Shown: positions 10,921 through 23,692 of the stretch, one piece after another | How positions within the stretch are numbered: position 1 is the first letter of the stretch | How the letters are laid out: each line of letters starts with the position of its first letter | Origin: Tomocerus qinae | Lineage: Eukaryota > Arthropoda > Collembola > Entomobryomorpha > Tomoceridae | Assembly (NCBI GenBank): GCA_020055645.1 | Contig: CM034548.1 | Span: forward strand, 41,656,296 to 41,720,295 | Direction: 5' to 3' | Length of the DNA: 64,000 nt | Translations under genes and position numbers: made by a program | The notes under the pieces: generated by a model | What the model saw: only the letters and a program-made list of their open reading frames with translations | What the model was told of the DNA's origin: nothing | Databases searched by the model: none

Positions 10921-11905
10921 ATAGTGAACCCAGCTAAGCGGCAAATCTAGCACTCAAGAGAAATTCAGCAGGCCAACCATCACAATAATAAAAACAATTT
11001 CGAAAACATGCCATTAGGTTATTATGTTACCTTTGTAAATACTAAGTATATTTAAATTAATATACTTTTGTTTTCTACAGTGGTTGGTAAAATTAGCTGT
11101 AGCCCCAACTTTCTGATAAAAATAATTTCCTACACCAAAATCATAATTGTAGATCGTAGCATCAAATACAGGAAACAATGATAGACTCCGTTTTCGAAAA
11201 AACTCCCACAAAGTCACCAAAAAACTACCTATTAAATCAAAAAAATATGATTCCCCATGGGATTTTGGAAAAACGTACAATACAAACCCCCTTGGAGTCA
11301 ACTTACGAATAAATATTTTTAAAGAATAAATAGTGGCTCCCAGTACTGTTATTTAATTCTACAAACATATGTCCCAAGCCCCAACTGGCACAAAGGAATC
11401 AAAAGGGTATAGTAAAAAGTAAATCCAGCTCTACTAAAAAATGCTGAATAAGTTTGTCGATATAGCAGAACCAATTAGGACTAATTATTGATTATGATTA
11501 TTTTGAAATGCTATTTAATTCGCACATTACAATCATTACGAGAAAATATCCTCTTTCGCTAATCATTTTCCATTAAATCACCACTCACCATTCAACCTTC
11601 TTATGTAAATTTCTATTACTGTTTTGATGTTATAATACTAATATGAAACGACAAATTTCGTTGGTTTAGAGGAATTGGGCTTGCGCATTTTGCTTTTAAG
11701 GAGCCTGCATTTATTACGTGTAAAGTTGATGGGAGGAGGAGGTACTCAAGTGTTGCAGTCAGCACTTGCGTTTAACATGGGAGAGTGGGTTTTGCGTTAC
11801 GTAATATATGCAGATTTCCTAGGTTCTCTCTACCACACGTATATAATATATATATTGCTTTAATATCAAGTCTACGATTATAGTATAGAGATTAAGTCTG
11901 TACGT
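10921..11905 (+). repeat. Dispersed repeat family R, copy 2
   Basis: This copy lies about 950 bp after copy 1 in the same orientation, with the same block order from GTGAACCCAGCTAAG to TCTACGATTATAG. The two copies differ by many substitutions and small gaps, so they are not a recent tandem duplication. Frames at 11014-11301 and 11675-11863 lie inside it and are not taken as genes. Confidence 0.55.
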
Positions 11906-13829
11906 GTGGTAGAGTGACCCCAAACCAAATGCAAAATGCGCAAGCGCGTATGCAATGGCATATATTACAAAAAACAATGAACTACATTCTGGGTTAATAT
12001 TAGCTTATATCGAATAAATTATAATAATAGACTTTTACCAACCTATCTATATGTGCTAACGGTAATACGTTAAATAAGGCAGTAAGCTTAATGCATTGCC
12101 TCGGCCTTCTGCTTTAGGTCTTGTCCAACACACTACAATACACAGTTTAAATGGGGGGACAGTGGCGGTCTCCCACAGAACCGTCAGTCACCTTAACTAA
12201 CAGCCTAAAATAACCAACCAAGTGCATAAACTCTATTGTTATGTGATGAGAACTTCCAACACTTCTGCGGGTCGCCTCTGATAGGCAATTAACCAACTGC
12301 AAGGCTCGTTTCCTGCTTCTACTCTATACTAGGTACTATAATACAATTCTGTGGCTTAATGTCTAAGCATGAAGTGTAAGTTTGAAAAATTCTAGTTTTT
12401 CATGCGTGAAGTTTGAAACAACGTCCATACTTAATATAGGATTATTTGCATTGTCTGCAAGTCTGAAAAGGTAAAGATGATTATACTGTGTCATGAATAT
12501 AGAGAGAGAATCTTTAGAACTTCTGCATAAAAACAAGTACAACTTTTTGATCTCTTACAAACGATATTCATATGCCACATTTTGAATTCGTAACAATTTT
12601 CCTTATTTAGGAAAAATTATCTAATTTGACTACATAAATGGTTTTCTAAATTTTAAATACCAAAATCTAGAATTCTTCAAAAATTATGCTTATTGCCTAG
12701 GCATTAAGCCTAGTGCCTGAATTCAATTGTTACCGTTGACTCCTGGAAGGACTTACCTTTTTATGGGGTCATTTTTCATTCTAAAATTATTTAGACAGCG
12801 TTACTGAACTAGAATTGATTCCAATTTAAAAATATAAGCAGCCAGATACATTTGAGGCAGCTACTGAAACTCCTAAAGTTATAGGGGAAGTCCTTCCCCA
12901 AAATATACACGCTCAAAATAAAATAGTCCCAAGAAGGACTGAGTCATCCGGGTCCAGGGCCAAATCTACGAATTTGACTCTGGGTTAGTAACAGCATTTC
13001 TTTTAAATCAAACCAAGTTTAATAGATAAGCTTTTTAAAATTCAACAACAGTAGTGGTGGTCGTTGGTGGTAGGTTAATTAATGATAAAAAGATATAATA
13101 ATATTTACTTTTACAAGAGTGTAATACCAAGCGTCTTTAATAAACCGAAAGAAAATGTGTAAGACTCTTGCAAATTGATTCAGATTAAAAAAAGTCAAAA
13201 TTTGAGATTTACGGTCCATTAAAAGAAGCATTTTTCAATCCACAAAATGGCGGTGACGTGGTATTTTTTTAAAAATTTCTACGATTTTTGGCAACAATTT
13301 AAACGTTTTTTGTTTCTTCTATCATATAATTATTCATTCCACGAGCAAAGAGCTGAAATCCTTAACCACTTTATACGGTTAAAAAACTAAGAGAGTAAAT
13401 TGTAGAGAATGGCTTTTATGAGAAGCCTTTTATCTCGCTTACTAGATCTAGCTCAACGGAATCAATTTGCTAAAGTCTGACACAAATTATTGTGTATAGA
13501 ATGTTAAATTATAACCGCTAAATTTGCTTGTATGGTGCGCACTTCCCTATTCGACACGGAAACACAAGTAATCCCACAAAGCAATCTGAATTTCCTAGTT
13601 GCTACTTGCGGCTACTTGCTACCTACTGTAAAAACGGAAATTATAAATACTCTGACGTCATAATAACTCCGCCTAATGTTATAATATACTATTGTGTAGT
13701 GAAGTATAGTAACGCAAGCAACTGGTAACAGTAACACTCAAAAATTTGCGCGAAATTCATAATCAGTCCCGATATTAAACGAGCGGATAGTACGCTACCT
13801 CTACTCTACCTGAGAGAGAGCCGAGCGAG
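11906..13829. other. Gene-free stretch with dispersed repeat fragments
   Basis: No supportable gene. About 12735-12965 has an inverted copy at about 31785-32000 (shared words GAATTGATTCCAATTTA-like, GCAGCCAGATACATTTGAGG and CTGAGTCATCC). About 12965-13080 recurs at 28030-28150 and, inverted, at 31540-31660 (ATTCAACAACAGT, GTGGTAGGTTA). From about 13740 the sequence approaches the gene B promoter region. Confidence 0.5.
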
Positions 13830-14041
13830 GAAAGTGACAAACACTACGGAACACTATTCCCACTGTTCGCACTGCACTGTCAATATCAACTGTCAACAAA
13901 TGACAAGTTTGACACTAACGTGGAATTAAGTTTTGGAACAAAACTTATGAGTATAATATATATTGATTGTTTACAAATGCATTATTGTTTCTTGATTATT
14001 GAAAATACACAGTGAAAATAACTTATCATTCATCAACTATC

Positions 14042-14074
14042 AGCCAATCCATTGACATTAAAGTTTTAATCTGC
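14042..14074 (+). promoter_or_regulatory. Conserved upstream CCAAT-type module of gene B
   Basis: AGCCAAT, then ATTGACATTAAAG and TTTTAATCTGC, beginning 90 bp before the start codon. It is the same block found upstream of the other four SET/MYND genes. Its promoter function is inferred from conservation and position. Confidence 0.5.
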
Positions 14075-14131
14075 ATACTTGTGTTCCGTCATCCGTGAAT
14101 GATTATATCTCATTCAATAACTATTGTCAAA

Positions 14132-16737
14132 ATGCTTAGCCGTTTTAGATGTGAACAAAGTGAAGATTTGGGACGATATTTAGTATCTGAGAAGGACTTC
14201 GACCACGGGGATGTTGTTTGGGAAGAGTCTCCATTGTTTTCTGCGCCATGTCAACGTCAACTATTACCTGTTTCAAATTACGAAGACTGGATATTTACTT
14301 GTGTGGGATGCTATGGGAAAATAGAGAATGCTACAATGAAGTGCCCTAAATGTTTTTGGCCTTGCTGCTCGGATAATTGTTCAAAGGTAAAGTAAAAATG
14401 ACTATTTGTTAATTGATGATTGTGATTAGTAGTTGATAGCCATCATATAGTCATCAATGACCAATTCAATATAATTTTTACTTATTGCATAGTGAGAAAT
14501 TAAAAATGTATTATTTTGTAATGCAGAGTAAAAAGCACAAAAATTATGAATGCGGTATCTTCTCCCAATTGGGCATTACAGCTGTTATTGAAAACTTTTG
14601 GAAGTTATTCTCTCTTAGGATCGTTTTGTCCAAAGACGTGGAGCCTGTCAAATATGAAAAGTTCTTAAACCTTTGTTCAGACTATAATGAACCGGATGAA
14701 GATTTCCACAAGGAATGTGAAGAAGATGTAAAGGAAATTTGGAAATTTTTGGCTCAGGACTGCGAAATGGATGTCTCAATGGACAAAGTCTCTCAACTGT
14801 GGGCAACACTTCGAATCAATGGATTCAAATTACGCCATGGAAATGATTACTTAACTGAGTAAAAAATCAAAAAAAAAAATATTTAATTATCTTCGAATAA
14901 GGAACTATATTTAGTAACATCATTTATGCATAAATTGTTTTGTGAATTATATAGACACGAAGGAGTAGCCCTCTATTTTTACACCAGCCTACTTCCTAAC
15001 TCATGTTGCCCTAATGTTGAGTTCACATTTGTCAAAAATATGGACCGGAGTGGAGAAGTGAATTGGAATATCCGCCTTTATGCAAGAAAGCCGATCAAAA
15101 AGGGCAGCATTTTGTCAATTGCTTATAATCCTATGGTATTACAATTTGGCACTGTTCCCCGTCAAATTCAAATTCAAAAATCCCATCATTTTATTTGTAA
15201 GTGCGAGCGTTGCCTGGACAAAACTGAAGGGGGAACATACTTCCAAGCCTTAGTGTGCCCGAAATGTAAGAATAAGAAAGGCCATCTGCTGCAAATTAAT
15301 CCCATGCAAATCAACGACAGCCCTTGGAAATGTGACAAATGCGATCACATGGAGGAAGCTCACGAAGTGAGAAAAATAATCAACCGCCTCAAGCCAGTCC
15401 CGCGTTCATTGCTTCGTAAGACAGTATCTCACGCCCGTTCTTTGAAGTTGGCAGACACTTTTATTGTCGAGCAGAAGCATCTTCTTCACAAAAATCATTT
15501 CTTAATGTATCAATGCGCTTATCATTGGCTACTCGGAAGCGACTTTTCTCACGATCTTATTTCCTCTGATGCGAACACTAAAAATCTTTTCATAAAGATC
15601 ATGACAAGAGTGAAAAGATATCTTCCGATGTGTGAGAATTTCATGCCATCTAATATTATCAGTAAGTTTTGTTCCATTTATTTATCTTCGTACATTTCCA
15701 TGTATGTTTATGACTGCTTCTCGAATTTTCCAACGCAATGTTTTCGATTCCACTTCATCGCCTCTTCCTTATAAATTCCATTGGAATGGAAAACGACAAC
15801 ATAATAATATACTAACAATTAACTCCTACGCAGTCACACCTTAAAGCTAGGTAATCATATCGAGATCAAAATATCCTACGGTTATTTAGCCTGACTTTGC
15901 CTGTTGACCTGTGGCCAGAGTTGCGGTGGATGAAATAGAACGGTGGTTAAAATTGAACATTAAAATCAATTTCTTCCTGGATAAAATGAATTTCGTCCAC
16001 GGACCACGGACAAAATTAATTTCGTCCACGGACCACGGACAAAATTAATTTCGTCCACGAACCACGGACAAAATTAATTTTCATTTCGTCCGGATAATAT
16101 ACAACCCTGCCGGTGGCATGAGACTGGTTTCTAGTCTTCGTTATTTGTGACTGAAAAAGTAACCTCAAATAACTTGACATAAAAATGTTTTATTTTTTTA
16201 TTTTCGTAATCTTCAAATTATTCTTTCAGGATAAATCGGCTTTTAGTAACTATAGTAAGTTACACCGAAAAGTAAACACAAAATTTGCGGGAAAATCATA
16301 TCGATTCCCCAACCTATTTGGCCAGAGTATAGCTATTTTTCACCCTACAAACTTGTGAAAGGATTTTTGCTTAAAAGTTTTTCTATATTGCAGACAACAT
16401 GCATTTGATGGTAGCAAGTACATACGCCGCATACTTTTTCAAGTCTGAAGATATGAAAGTATGTGTTCAAGGAAATGACCCAACATGTTTCAAATTAAGA
16501 ATCTGCAATCGTATTGTGGCCTATTTGAAGTCGAGTTTGATCTGGTTGAAAATGAGATGCAACAGTTCGACGTATGAACGCGACGTGGACATGTTAAATC
16601 TGATGATTATTGCTTGGTCAAAGCCAGTGCAAGAGTTTGAGAATGAAATACGAACTTCGGAAGAGCAAGCACTTGAGGCCATTCGTTTTCTGTTCGATCC
16701 TAACATGCACAATATTTCAAGATGCACAATATTATAA
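14132..16737 (+). CDS. SET and MYND domain protein (SmydA-like), paralog B, 4 exons
   Basis: Exons 14132-14386, 14527-14858, 14955-15661, 16394-16737 give 545 codons with phases 0, 2, 1. Exon 1 is nearly identical to that of gene A (only two residues differ, at 68 and 81). The MYND ligands C57, C60, C71, C74, C79, C83, H89 and C94 are all present. The SET core reads PNSCCPN at 210-216, so the NH of NHSC is replaced by Pro-Asn. Post-SET CKCERC and the following zinc-type CxxC pairs are intact. The protein ends in CTIL, a CaaX-type box. An in-frame upstream ATG at 14099 would add 11 residues, but gene A cannot use it, so the shared Met is preferred. Intron 3 (732 bp) contains a 29-bp tandem repeat. 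Gene B is head-to-head with A and tail-to-tail with C. A polyadenylation-type AATAAA lies at 16944. Confidence 0.88.
15991..16077. repeat. 29-bp tandem repeat, 3 units, in intron 3 of gene B
   Basis: Units start at 15991, 16020 and 16049, each with TTTCGTCCACGGACCACGG or a one-base variant. Each unit is itself partly palindromic (GTCC...GGAC). Confidence 0.7.
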
Positions 16738-17336
16738 GATTGTGATGAGAATGAAATAGTACGACAAAAATATATTGGTATTCTCTCCCAATTGAAATCA
16801 ATTATTTGGATAATAAGAAATCCGTTAAATTCCTGGGCTTTTAAAATCCACTAAACTAACAATGCTTGCTCTATAAAAGTAAAATAATAAAAATCTGTCA
16901 TGTGGCGATAAGTTACTTATCAATTGTTAACTTATTGTTACAAAATAAAGTTACATGTATCAACAGTGTGTCCCTACTTCTAATTCGCAAATTCTATTCT
17001 AAATATGTCATAAATTTTTGTAATGCACGGGCATTTATTATAATAAAATGTTGCTTAAAAACTGATGATTGGAAAGGAAACATTTTATTTGTGATTAAAA
17101 AAATTAAATGTATGATTTATAATTTACAGTATTCCTCTCTAATAATGATGGACATGGCTATAGTTTTACATTATTTAAGAAAGTAATAATTAGAAAGAAA
17201 TTGTGGAATGAGACTATTTATGACTCCTTAATTCTTCAGTGGGAAGAAACGCCCTTTTTAACTAATTACTGAGATATTTATGTTGAATGAAGAAGAAGGG
17301 GGAGTTTCTGAAAGTGAAAGGCTGCATGCATGGGCC

Positions 17337-19203
17337 CTGTGCAGCAGAGGTGGGCGCCATCCCTACTTTATCCATCCAAATATGACCCATATCCATACCC
17401 ATCCCCTACTTTTATGTGATTTTAGGGATGGGATGGGTAGTTACTTTCAAACCAAGTACGGGATGGGTAGGGTATATTTAGAATTACATTATATTCCGAA
17501 GTAAGCAGTGCACTGTGTTGCAGCAAGCTACCCAAGTTGGAAGCGAAGGAAAAAGGGTTATTTTTACCGAAAGGGGTAGGCATGGAATGAAAGCCGACCA
17601 CACTGAGTTTCACGTAGCCGACAATAAACACAAATCACAAAGCTTGAGTAGTATGAGTATTCTATTGAAAAATATTTATTGTAGTTATTATGTAACTTAT
17701 GTCCTACGCGCTACTCCTGCCATACTTAAAAATACTTGAATGCTGCAAATTAGAACCACGCCAAATAAACGAAAATAGCCATTCTCTATAGGTTACGTTA
17801 ATAACCATTTCACTTTCCACTTGCTCAGCAATTTGTAGAAAATTATAAAATGTAGTAGAATAATTAAAAACAACAAAAAACTTTACAAAAAAAACAAAAA
17901 ACAATTTATAGTGGTAGTAATAGTAATAGTAGTAGCATTAATAGTTTACAGATTGCGATAAGCCGAAATGAACAAATTCAAAGTAGGTCTTTGTGACTTG
18001 GGTCTGATATGCAGAACCACGGCTATCGGGTCGCATTAACGAAAAATATTCAAATTTAAATTAGCTATAACTTAAGCCACGGGCCATGCCGGTGTCTATA
18101 ACTGACACATATTGTCAATTCGAATGTGAGGATTGCAATGGTGTATATACGAATTCTCTCTGTCGTTAGTGTATGCTTCAAAAGTCGATTTGAAAAATGT
18201 AAATGGGAGATTACATTGTTAAGCTTGAGGAGCAGTGGAAAAGTACTGGGATTTTTGACGCCCGCTCCAATACATGTATTGCATTCACAGTGCAGTGGGG
18301 ATGGAAAGGCTTAGTGTCAAGTAAGTAGGGGCGAGTACGGTATGACTTGAGCTGAGATTTATGTGGTAGGGATGGGTAAGGTATGGCTTGAACCTAGCTT
18401 AAGTGGTAGGAATGAATACGGGAAGGATAGCAGGAACCATACACTTACCTACTTACTTATTCGATCGTCTATAATTATGTTACCACTTACGCACGGGGTA
18501 TTCCAAGAAAAACAATACTACCACGAGCTTTATTACTGTAAGGTCGAAACCAACAGCTCTATTTCTGATTGTTAGTAATTATAACTTTAAGTCTTCCATT
18601 GCGCACTTATTGACTACCAAAAATTGTCTTTACATAATTAACAATAAGCATTGCATACTTGAAGTATTTATGTATGTGGTAGTTCATAATATATAGCTAT
18701 AGTTTATAAGCTTATTTTTGCTTACTTCTCGTAAGTAAATAGTCAAATTCTGGGGACAAAATTAAATTCTATTAATAGAAAGGTTCTTGGGGGATTGGTT
18801 TGTTTTCTACTTTTACAGTATACTTTGTATTTTACAAAAAATTAACTTTACGTAAAACAACACAATGTATTATATTGATCTTGTCTTTTGACCCTTACTT
18901 TAGGGATGGAATACGGTAGGGTAAGGTATGGTTCCCTGCATCACAAGTTGAGTAGGGTAGGGTACGGTAAGACTCCTTACTTTACTGGATGAGTACGGTA
19001 GGGTACGGTATGCTTTAGAATCCGACGGAGTGAGTATGGTAGGTACGGTATGTTTCCTTACTTTACGAGTTGGATAGGGTAGGGTACGGTAAAACTCCTT
19101 ACTTTAATGGTTGAGTACTGTAGGGTACGTTATGGTTCCTTACTTTACGTGTTGAGTATAGGTAAGGTATGCAAGTACGATAAAGCCCACCTCTGCTGTG
19201 CAG
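17337..19203. mobile_element. Non-autonomous hAT-type transposon with 8-bp target duplication
   Basis: The element spans 17345-19195 (1851 bp). It starts CAGAGGTGGGC and ends with the exact complement GCCCACCTCTG. It is flanked by the same octamer CTGTGCAG at 17337-17344 and 19196-19203. CAGAG-type termini and 8-bp duplications are hallmarks of hAT elements. The subterminal regions are rich in GGGATGGGTAG (left) and GGTAGGGTACGGTA (right, about 18900-19170) words, probably transposase-binding repeats. No transposase is recognisable inside; the short frames there are not taken as genes. Confidence 0.8.
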
Positions 19204-19883
19204 ACATGCAGCCTCTCCAAGTCCACTAATCCTGTATAGGGACCTAGCCTGGAATATCTAATTCTGGAACTGCAGCTTGGAACTGAAATGGAAGCAAAGG
19301 AACAAAGGAACGGGACTTATATTCTGAATACTAGACTTTCTGTGTGTATAGAATATATAGTATATATTCTTCGGTTCAATATAAAAGGTCTCCAGTCCCC
19401 TTCAAGTCTCAACAATTTTTGCTCTTCCACAAACCACATCTCTATTCCAAACTCTAAACCTTCACCTAACCCTGAACTTTTACTATGGAGTCCCTTTTAT
19501 TTGTTCCATTGTAATTTTAATTGATTGGTTTTCAGGTTTGTATTTATGATTTCGTGTACTTATGCACTTCGCCTTGCCATCGCATCTTTTTGAAGATGGA
19601 ATGGATAGTTATGAATACTCTAGCACTATATGGCCGAGGAGACGTCTGAAGGGACGAGCGATCTTGTGTGGATGTTGGTCGTTACTGAAGAGGAGTTCTG
19701 TCTGGAACTGAAGATGTGGAGCATTTGAAGAACCGAATTGTGGGTGGATGGAAGAAACTTGGAGAAGATGGTGACCTAGGACTGCTACGTGAAGAGCCCT
19801 TCAGGATATACTGTCCAGCTGGAACTGAGGGGTTTCGGATTTCGTGTGCCTATCGTCCTCTGGAGTGCGGACCCCACACGGCT

Positions 19884-21264
19884 TTCGGTTAAAGTAAGAC
19901 ACAGGTTGCAGAGGAGGGAGATGAGGGTGAGGAGTAGGAGATGGGTGAGGAGGAAAATGAGGAGGTTTTCACTAAAATACACCGACCACTAAATAAACCT
20001 GTACAATAAGACTGCTATTGACGTATTATCCCCATGGTGCAGTTTATATACCCACGTGTTAGGGTAACAACCAATAACCAAGGGTAACAAACAATAGCCA
20101 AGGGTAGGAACCAATAAGGAAGTTGCAGCTATATCTCAATAGCATTAGCAGTCTTACTGTACAGGGACATGGACATGTTTTAGTCTATGACTAAAATACA
20201 GCTATTTAAGGGTTTTAAAAGTGTATGTGTATTAAATTGGGGTATGTTAGCCTTAATACACACAAAAGGAGTGCACTAGCAATGACTCGAGTGAGGAGGA
20301 TAAGGCATATACTTTTAAAAACCATATAGGTATTTGAAATTATTTTAGAATGAAAAGGAGGGTAAAGGTTATAAATGGGCATAGTCAGTGGCCGTGTAAC
20401 TGCCTATTCGACTTCTAACGGACTTCTTGGCACCGCAAATAGGTACAATCTGGTTCAATACATTCCCCCCTGACCGGGGGAATTAATTTAACCCGACTTT
20501 TACATGTCCCTGACTGGGGTAGTGTAAAAATCTAAAATTGGAAATAACTTTCGTTCCATTCATATTGTAGATAGTCGTGCCAAGAACTTAGAATAAAATA
20601 TACTGACAAGGAAAGGCAATTTCTCGAAAGGCTCGCATTGTACTGCAAGCTACGTCATTTTCCAGTAGCCACAAAAAATGGTTACATGCTTTTCTTTGTC
20701 AGTATATTTTATTCTATGTTCTTTTGCACGGCCATCTACAATATGAATGGAACTAAAGTTAATTTCAATTTTAGATTTTTACATTGTCTCAGTCAGGAAG
20801 CATGTAAAAATCAGTTTAAATTAATTCCCCCAGTCAGGGGGAATGAATTGAACCAGATTGTACCTATTTGTGGTATCAACAAATCTGTTAGAAGTCGATT
20901 AATCTATTACACGGTTATTTATTGTGCCAATTTTAACCTTTACCACCTTTGTTTCATTGTAAAATAATTTCAAATATATGGCTTTTAAATGTATATGCCT
21001 TATCCTTCCCACTCGAGTGAGTGCGAGTGCACTCCTTTTGTGTGTATTGAGGCTAACATACTACAATTTAATACATATACACTTTTAAAACATTTAAATA
21101 GCTGTACTTTCGTGAAAACTTCCTCATCTTCCTCCTCACCCTCACCCAACTCCTCACACTCCTCCTCCCAACCCTCACCCTCCTCCTCAACTTCACCCTC
21201 CTCACCTTTACTCTCCTCACCCTCACCCTCCTCTGCAACATGTATCTTACTTTAACCCGAATGA
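19884..21264. mobile_element. Large foldback (inverted-repeat) element
   Basis: The left arm (19884-19975 plus 20190 to about 20617) and the right arm (about 20686-21264) are imperfect reverse complements around a 70-bp spacer. Landmarks are TTAAAGTAAGA and GGTTGCAGAGGAGG against CTCCTCTGCAACATG and TCTTACTTTAA at the outer ends, and AGAATAAAATATACTGAC against GTCAGTATATTTTATTCT at the centre. The purine-rich left strand (GGAGGGAGATGAGGGTGAGG) pairs with the pyrimidine-rich right strand. The left arm is interrupted by a separate insertion. The frame at 20638-20967 lies in the arm and is not a gene. Confidence 0.7.
19971..20199. mobile_element. Small insertion nested in the foldback, 10-bp duplication
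   Basis: A 209-bp insert (19981-20189) is flanked by ACTAAAATAC at 19971-19980 and 20190-20199. It is absent from the matching place in the right arm of the foldback. It contains a pair of inverted repeats built on CCTGTACAATAAGACTGCT (19998-20016 and about 20146-20164). Confidence 0.6.
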
Positions 21265-21340
21265 ATTTATTCTAAGGTACTCGAATTTATTCGAAGGTAC
21301 TCGAATTTATTCGAAGGTACTCGAATTTATTCGAAGGTAG
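21261..21340. repeat. 20-bp tandem repeat, 4 units
   Basis: Four units of TCGAATTTATTCGAAGGTAC; the first has two changes and the last one. The core TTCGAA is palindromic. It abuts the outer end of the foldback element. Confidence 0.8.
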
Positions 21341-23692
21341 GCCATCTAAAACTAAAGACTCATGAATCCTATTCCTATCATATCCTGGCTTATTGGAAAC
21401 AAATTTTGGTAAATTAAATTTTCGGAGGACAATAGCTTATTGAAAAATCGTCAGATAATTCCCACATTACCAACTAATAGGAATTTCTCACATGTCAACT
21501 TTCTAAATTCCAAATACCTTCTCTAATTCTAAATTTTTGCAGTTGACTTAAGTCAATTTCTAATTTTAACAATTATAATTTTGTTGAATTAGATAAATTA
21601 AAACAGAAATCAGGATTCTTTTGAAGTTGATTTACTGAATTTGTAATACATTGAATACTACAAATACTACTTCTGTAATCGATAATTTATTTGTCAAAAA
21701 AACTCCTATTCGATTTTGCTTTCGTAGGTTCGAGTATGTTAAAATAATATTCAGTCAGTCTTTTTATTTAATATGAAATGAAGATATTAAAATATAATTC
21801 TGTATTAAATAAAGCATAATTTGATGCGACAATAAAAATCTTTGTAGCAATATGGAATAAAGTATATCAATTCCCATTACTACTTACTGCTTACCCGGAC
21901 CTTTTCATGACCGTCATCAACTTCTTGGGGAACGCGAACGGTATCAAAATTTTCATGCTAAATGCTAAACAAAGGAAAGACAGCTTTCAGACAGTGTTGA
22001 CTTTTCGTCCAATTTTTTGTATTTCGTCCGGGCCACTGGATGAAGTGGACGAAAATCAGTTTCAAGCTATTTTAGATTTGAGAAATCAAAATAAAAAAAC
22101 GAAAGTTGACAAAAACCAACTGAACATTAATCTAGTAACAGCAGACCGCAAAATGGCACATTCTATGGATTTTTAACTTCAACTTTAAGAACTTTAATTT
22201 GTTGTTGACTATTGAAGTAAATGTCTCAGCGTGCCCCAAAAGAGTATTTCGTCCATTTCTTATATTTTAGCCACTTATTGTCTCAATTTCGACCAGGCCA
22301 TTTTGTCCAATTTGACCACATGTGGATTTAACCACTTGCAAAACACAGCTTTCAGAGGATCGAGAGAGGGTACTGGACGGTACCTTCTCAAGGAGACAAT
22401 ACAAAACAAAGAAATATAGCTCCTACAAAATGTAAAATGGCTTGTACTGGAATATTTCCTGTTCAATTTCCACCCCAAGGGGCATGGTTATCGGAAATTT
22501 GCATAAAAGTTAAGCAAGAACAAAGAAAACGATTGGAGCATGGATACCAATTGAGGTTGATACGCATATTCTTGCACAGTTGTTTTACATTTTGTGCTTG
22601 ATGACATGAGGTATCTTCTCCTTTGTCTCCATACAATCCATTAGTGTAGTCCCCTCCCGATTTTTAATAAAATTATTGTTTCTGTTGTTCATATTTCTGT
22701 ATCTATTTTTATAAAGCCAGTAATAAACCAAACCGAGGTTTCCTTCTTCGAAGAAAGTAATTCACTGGTAACTCTTTCTCAATCTGCTCTCTGAGTCGGT
22801 CGATAGAAAAAGAGGTCTGCCAAACATTTCAATTCCTTTTTTGTTTTGCTGAAGTTTTACAGGTTTTTGAAAGCTGAACAAAATTGTATTTCCGATTTTG
22901 CTGTCTATTTTCTCAGTGAAAATAAAAACCGTAAGATTCCTAAACATTGATCGTCATGTTGGTTACAATTTCGAATATTTGCAAAAACTAAATGATTTTT
23001 ATCCTTTGTACACAGCAAACTTGTCTTGATCTTCACTTCCTATTGGGACTACAAAAATGAGTACTACTATATCAGACTATAACAGAATCTATATGATTCC
23101 AGTTCGGTTCCAGTAATTAGTTAAAAAGGACGTTCCTTCCCACTGTCTGAAGGATTAACATATACTAAGATTAAGCCTGAAACAGATTCCTAAATGATTA
23201 AAGATTCATCTCATTCCACAATTTCTTCTTAATTATTATTTTCATAAATAATTTTAATTACAATTTCATTCCCAGATAGACTATAGAGAGTAATACTATA
23301 ATAATATTATAAATCGCACATTGAACTTTTAGGGAAGAAAACAAAATATTTCCTTCTAATTATCAGTTTTTTAAGCAATCTTTTATTAACAAATGCCCTT
23401 ACATTACAATTAATGGCATATTTAGAATTTTCGTAATAGAAATATGGACTGACTGTTAATACATGTAACTTCATTTTGTATAATAATTTATTAACACTTG
23501 TTCTACATGGGGACAGTCACTAGTCACTACTGTTCCCAAATCACATATTTTCATCATTTTATTTAGGATAACATGTTTAGTGTATCACTTTTTATAAAAC
23601 AAGGAATTTAAAGTATTTCTTATCCAAATAATTACTTTGAATTGGGACAGAATGCCAATATTATGTCGTACTATTTCACTTTTATCAAAATC
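21341..23692. other. Gene B-gene C interval, no supportable gene
   Basis: Short frames at 21907-22176 and 22231-22419 have no homology I recognise. About 23100-23692 is the 3' flank of gene C, homologous to the flanks of A, B and E, so B and C also share their tail-side flank in inverted form. Confidence 0.5.

Noticed and set aside
14099..14131. Upstream in-frame ATG extending gene B by 11 residues (similar ATGs at 25942 for C and 28527 for D)
   Set aside because: Gene A has an in-frame stop and no ATG there, while the internal Met is shared by all five genes.
20638..21255. Open frames at 20638-20967 and 20989-21255
   Set aside because: Both lie in the right arm of the foldback; the second is a Ser/Pro stretch from the pyrimidine-rich repeat.
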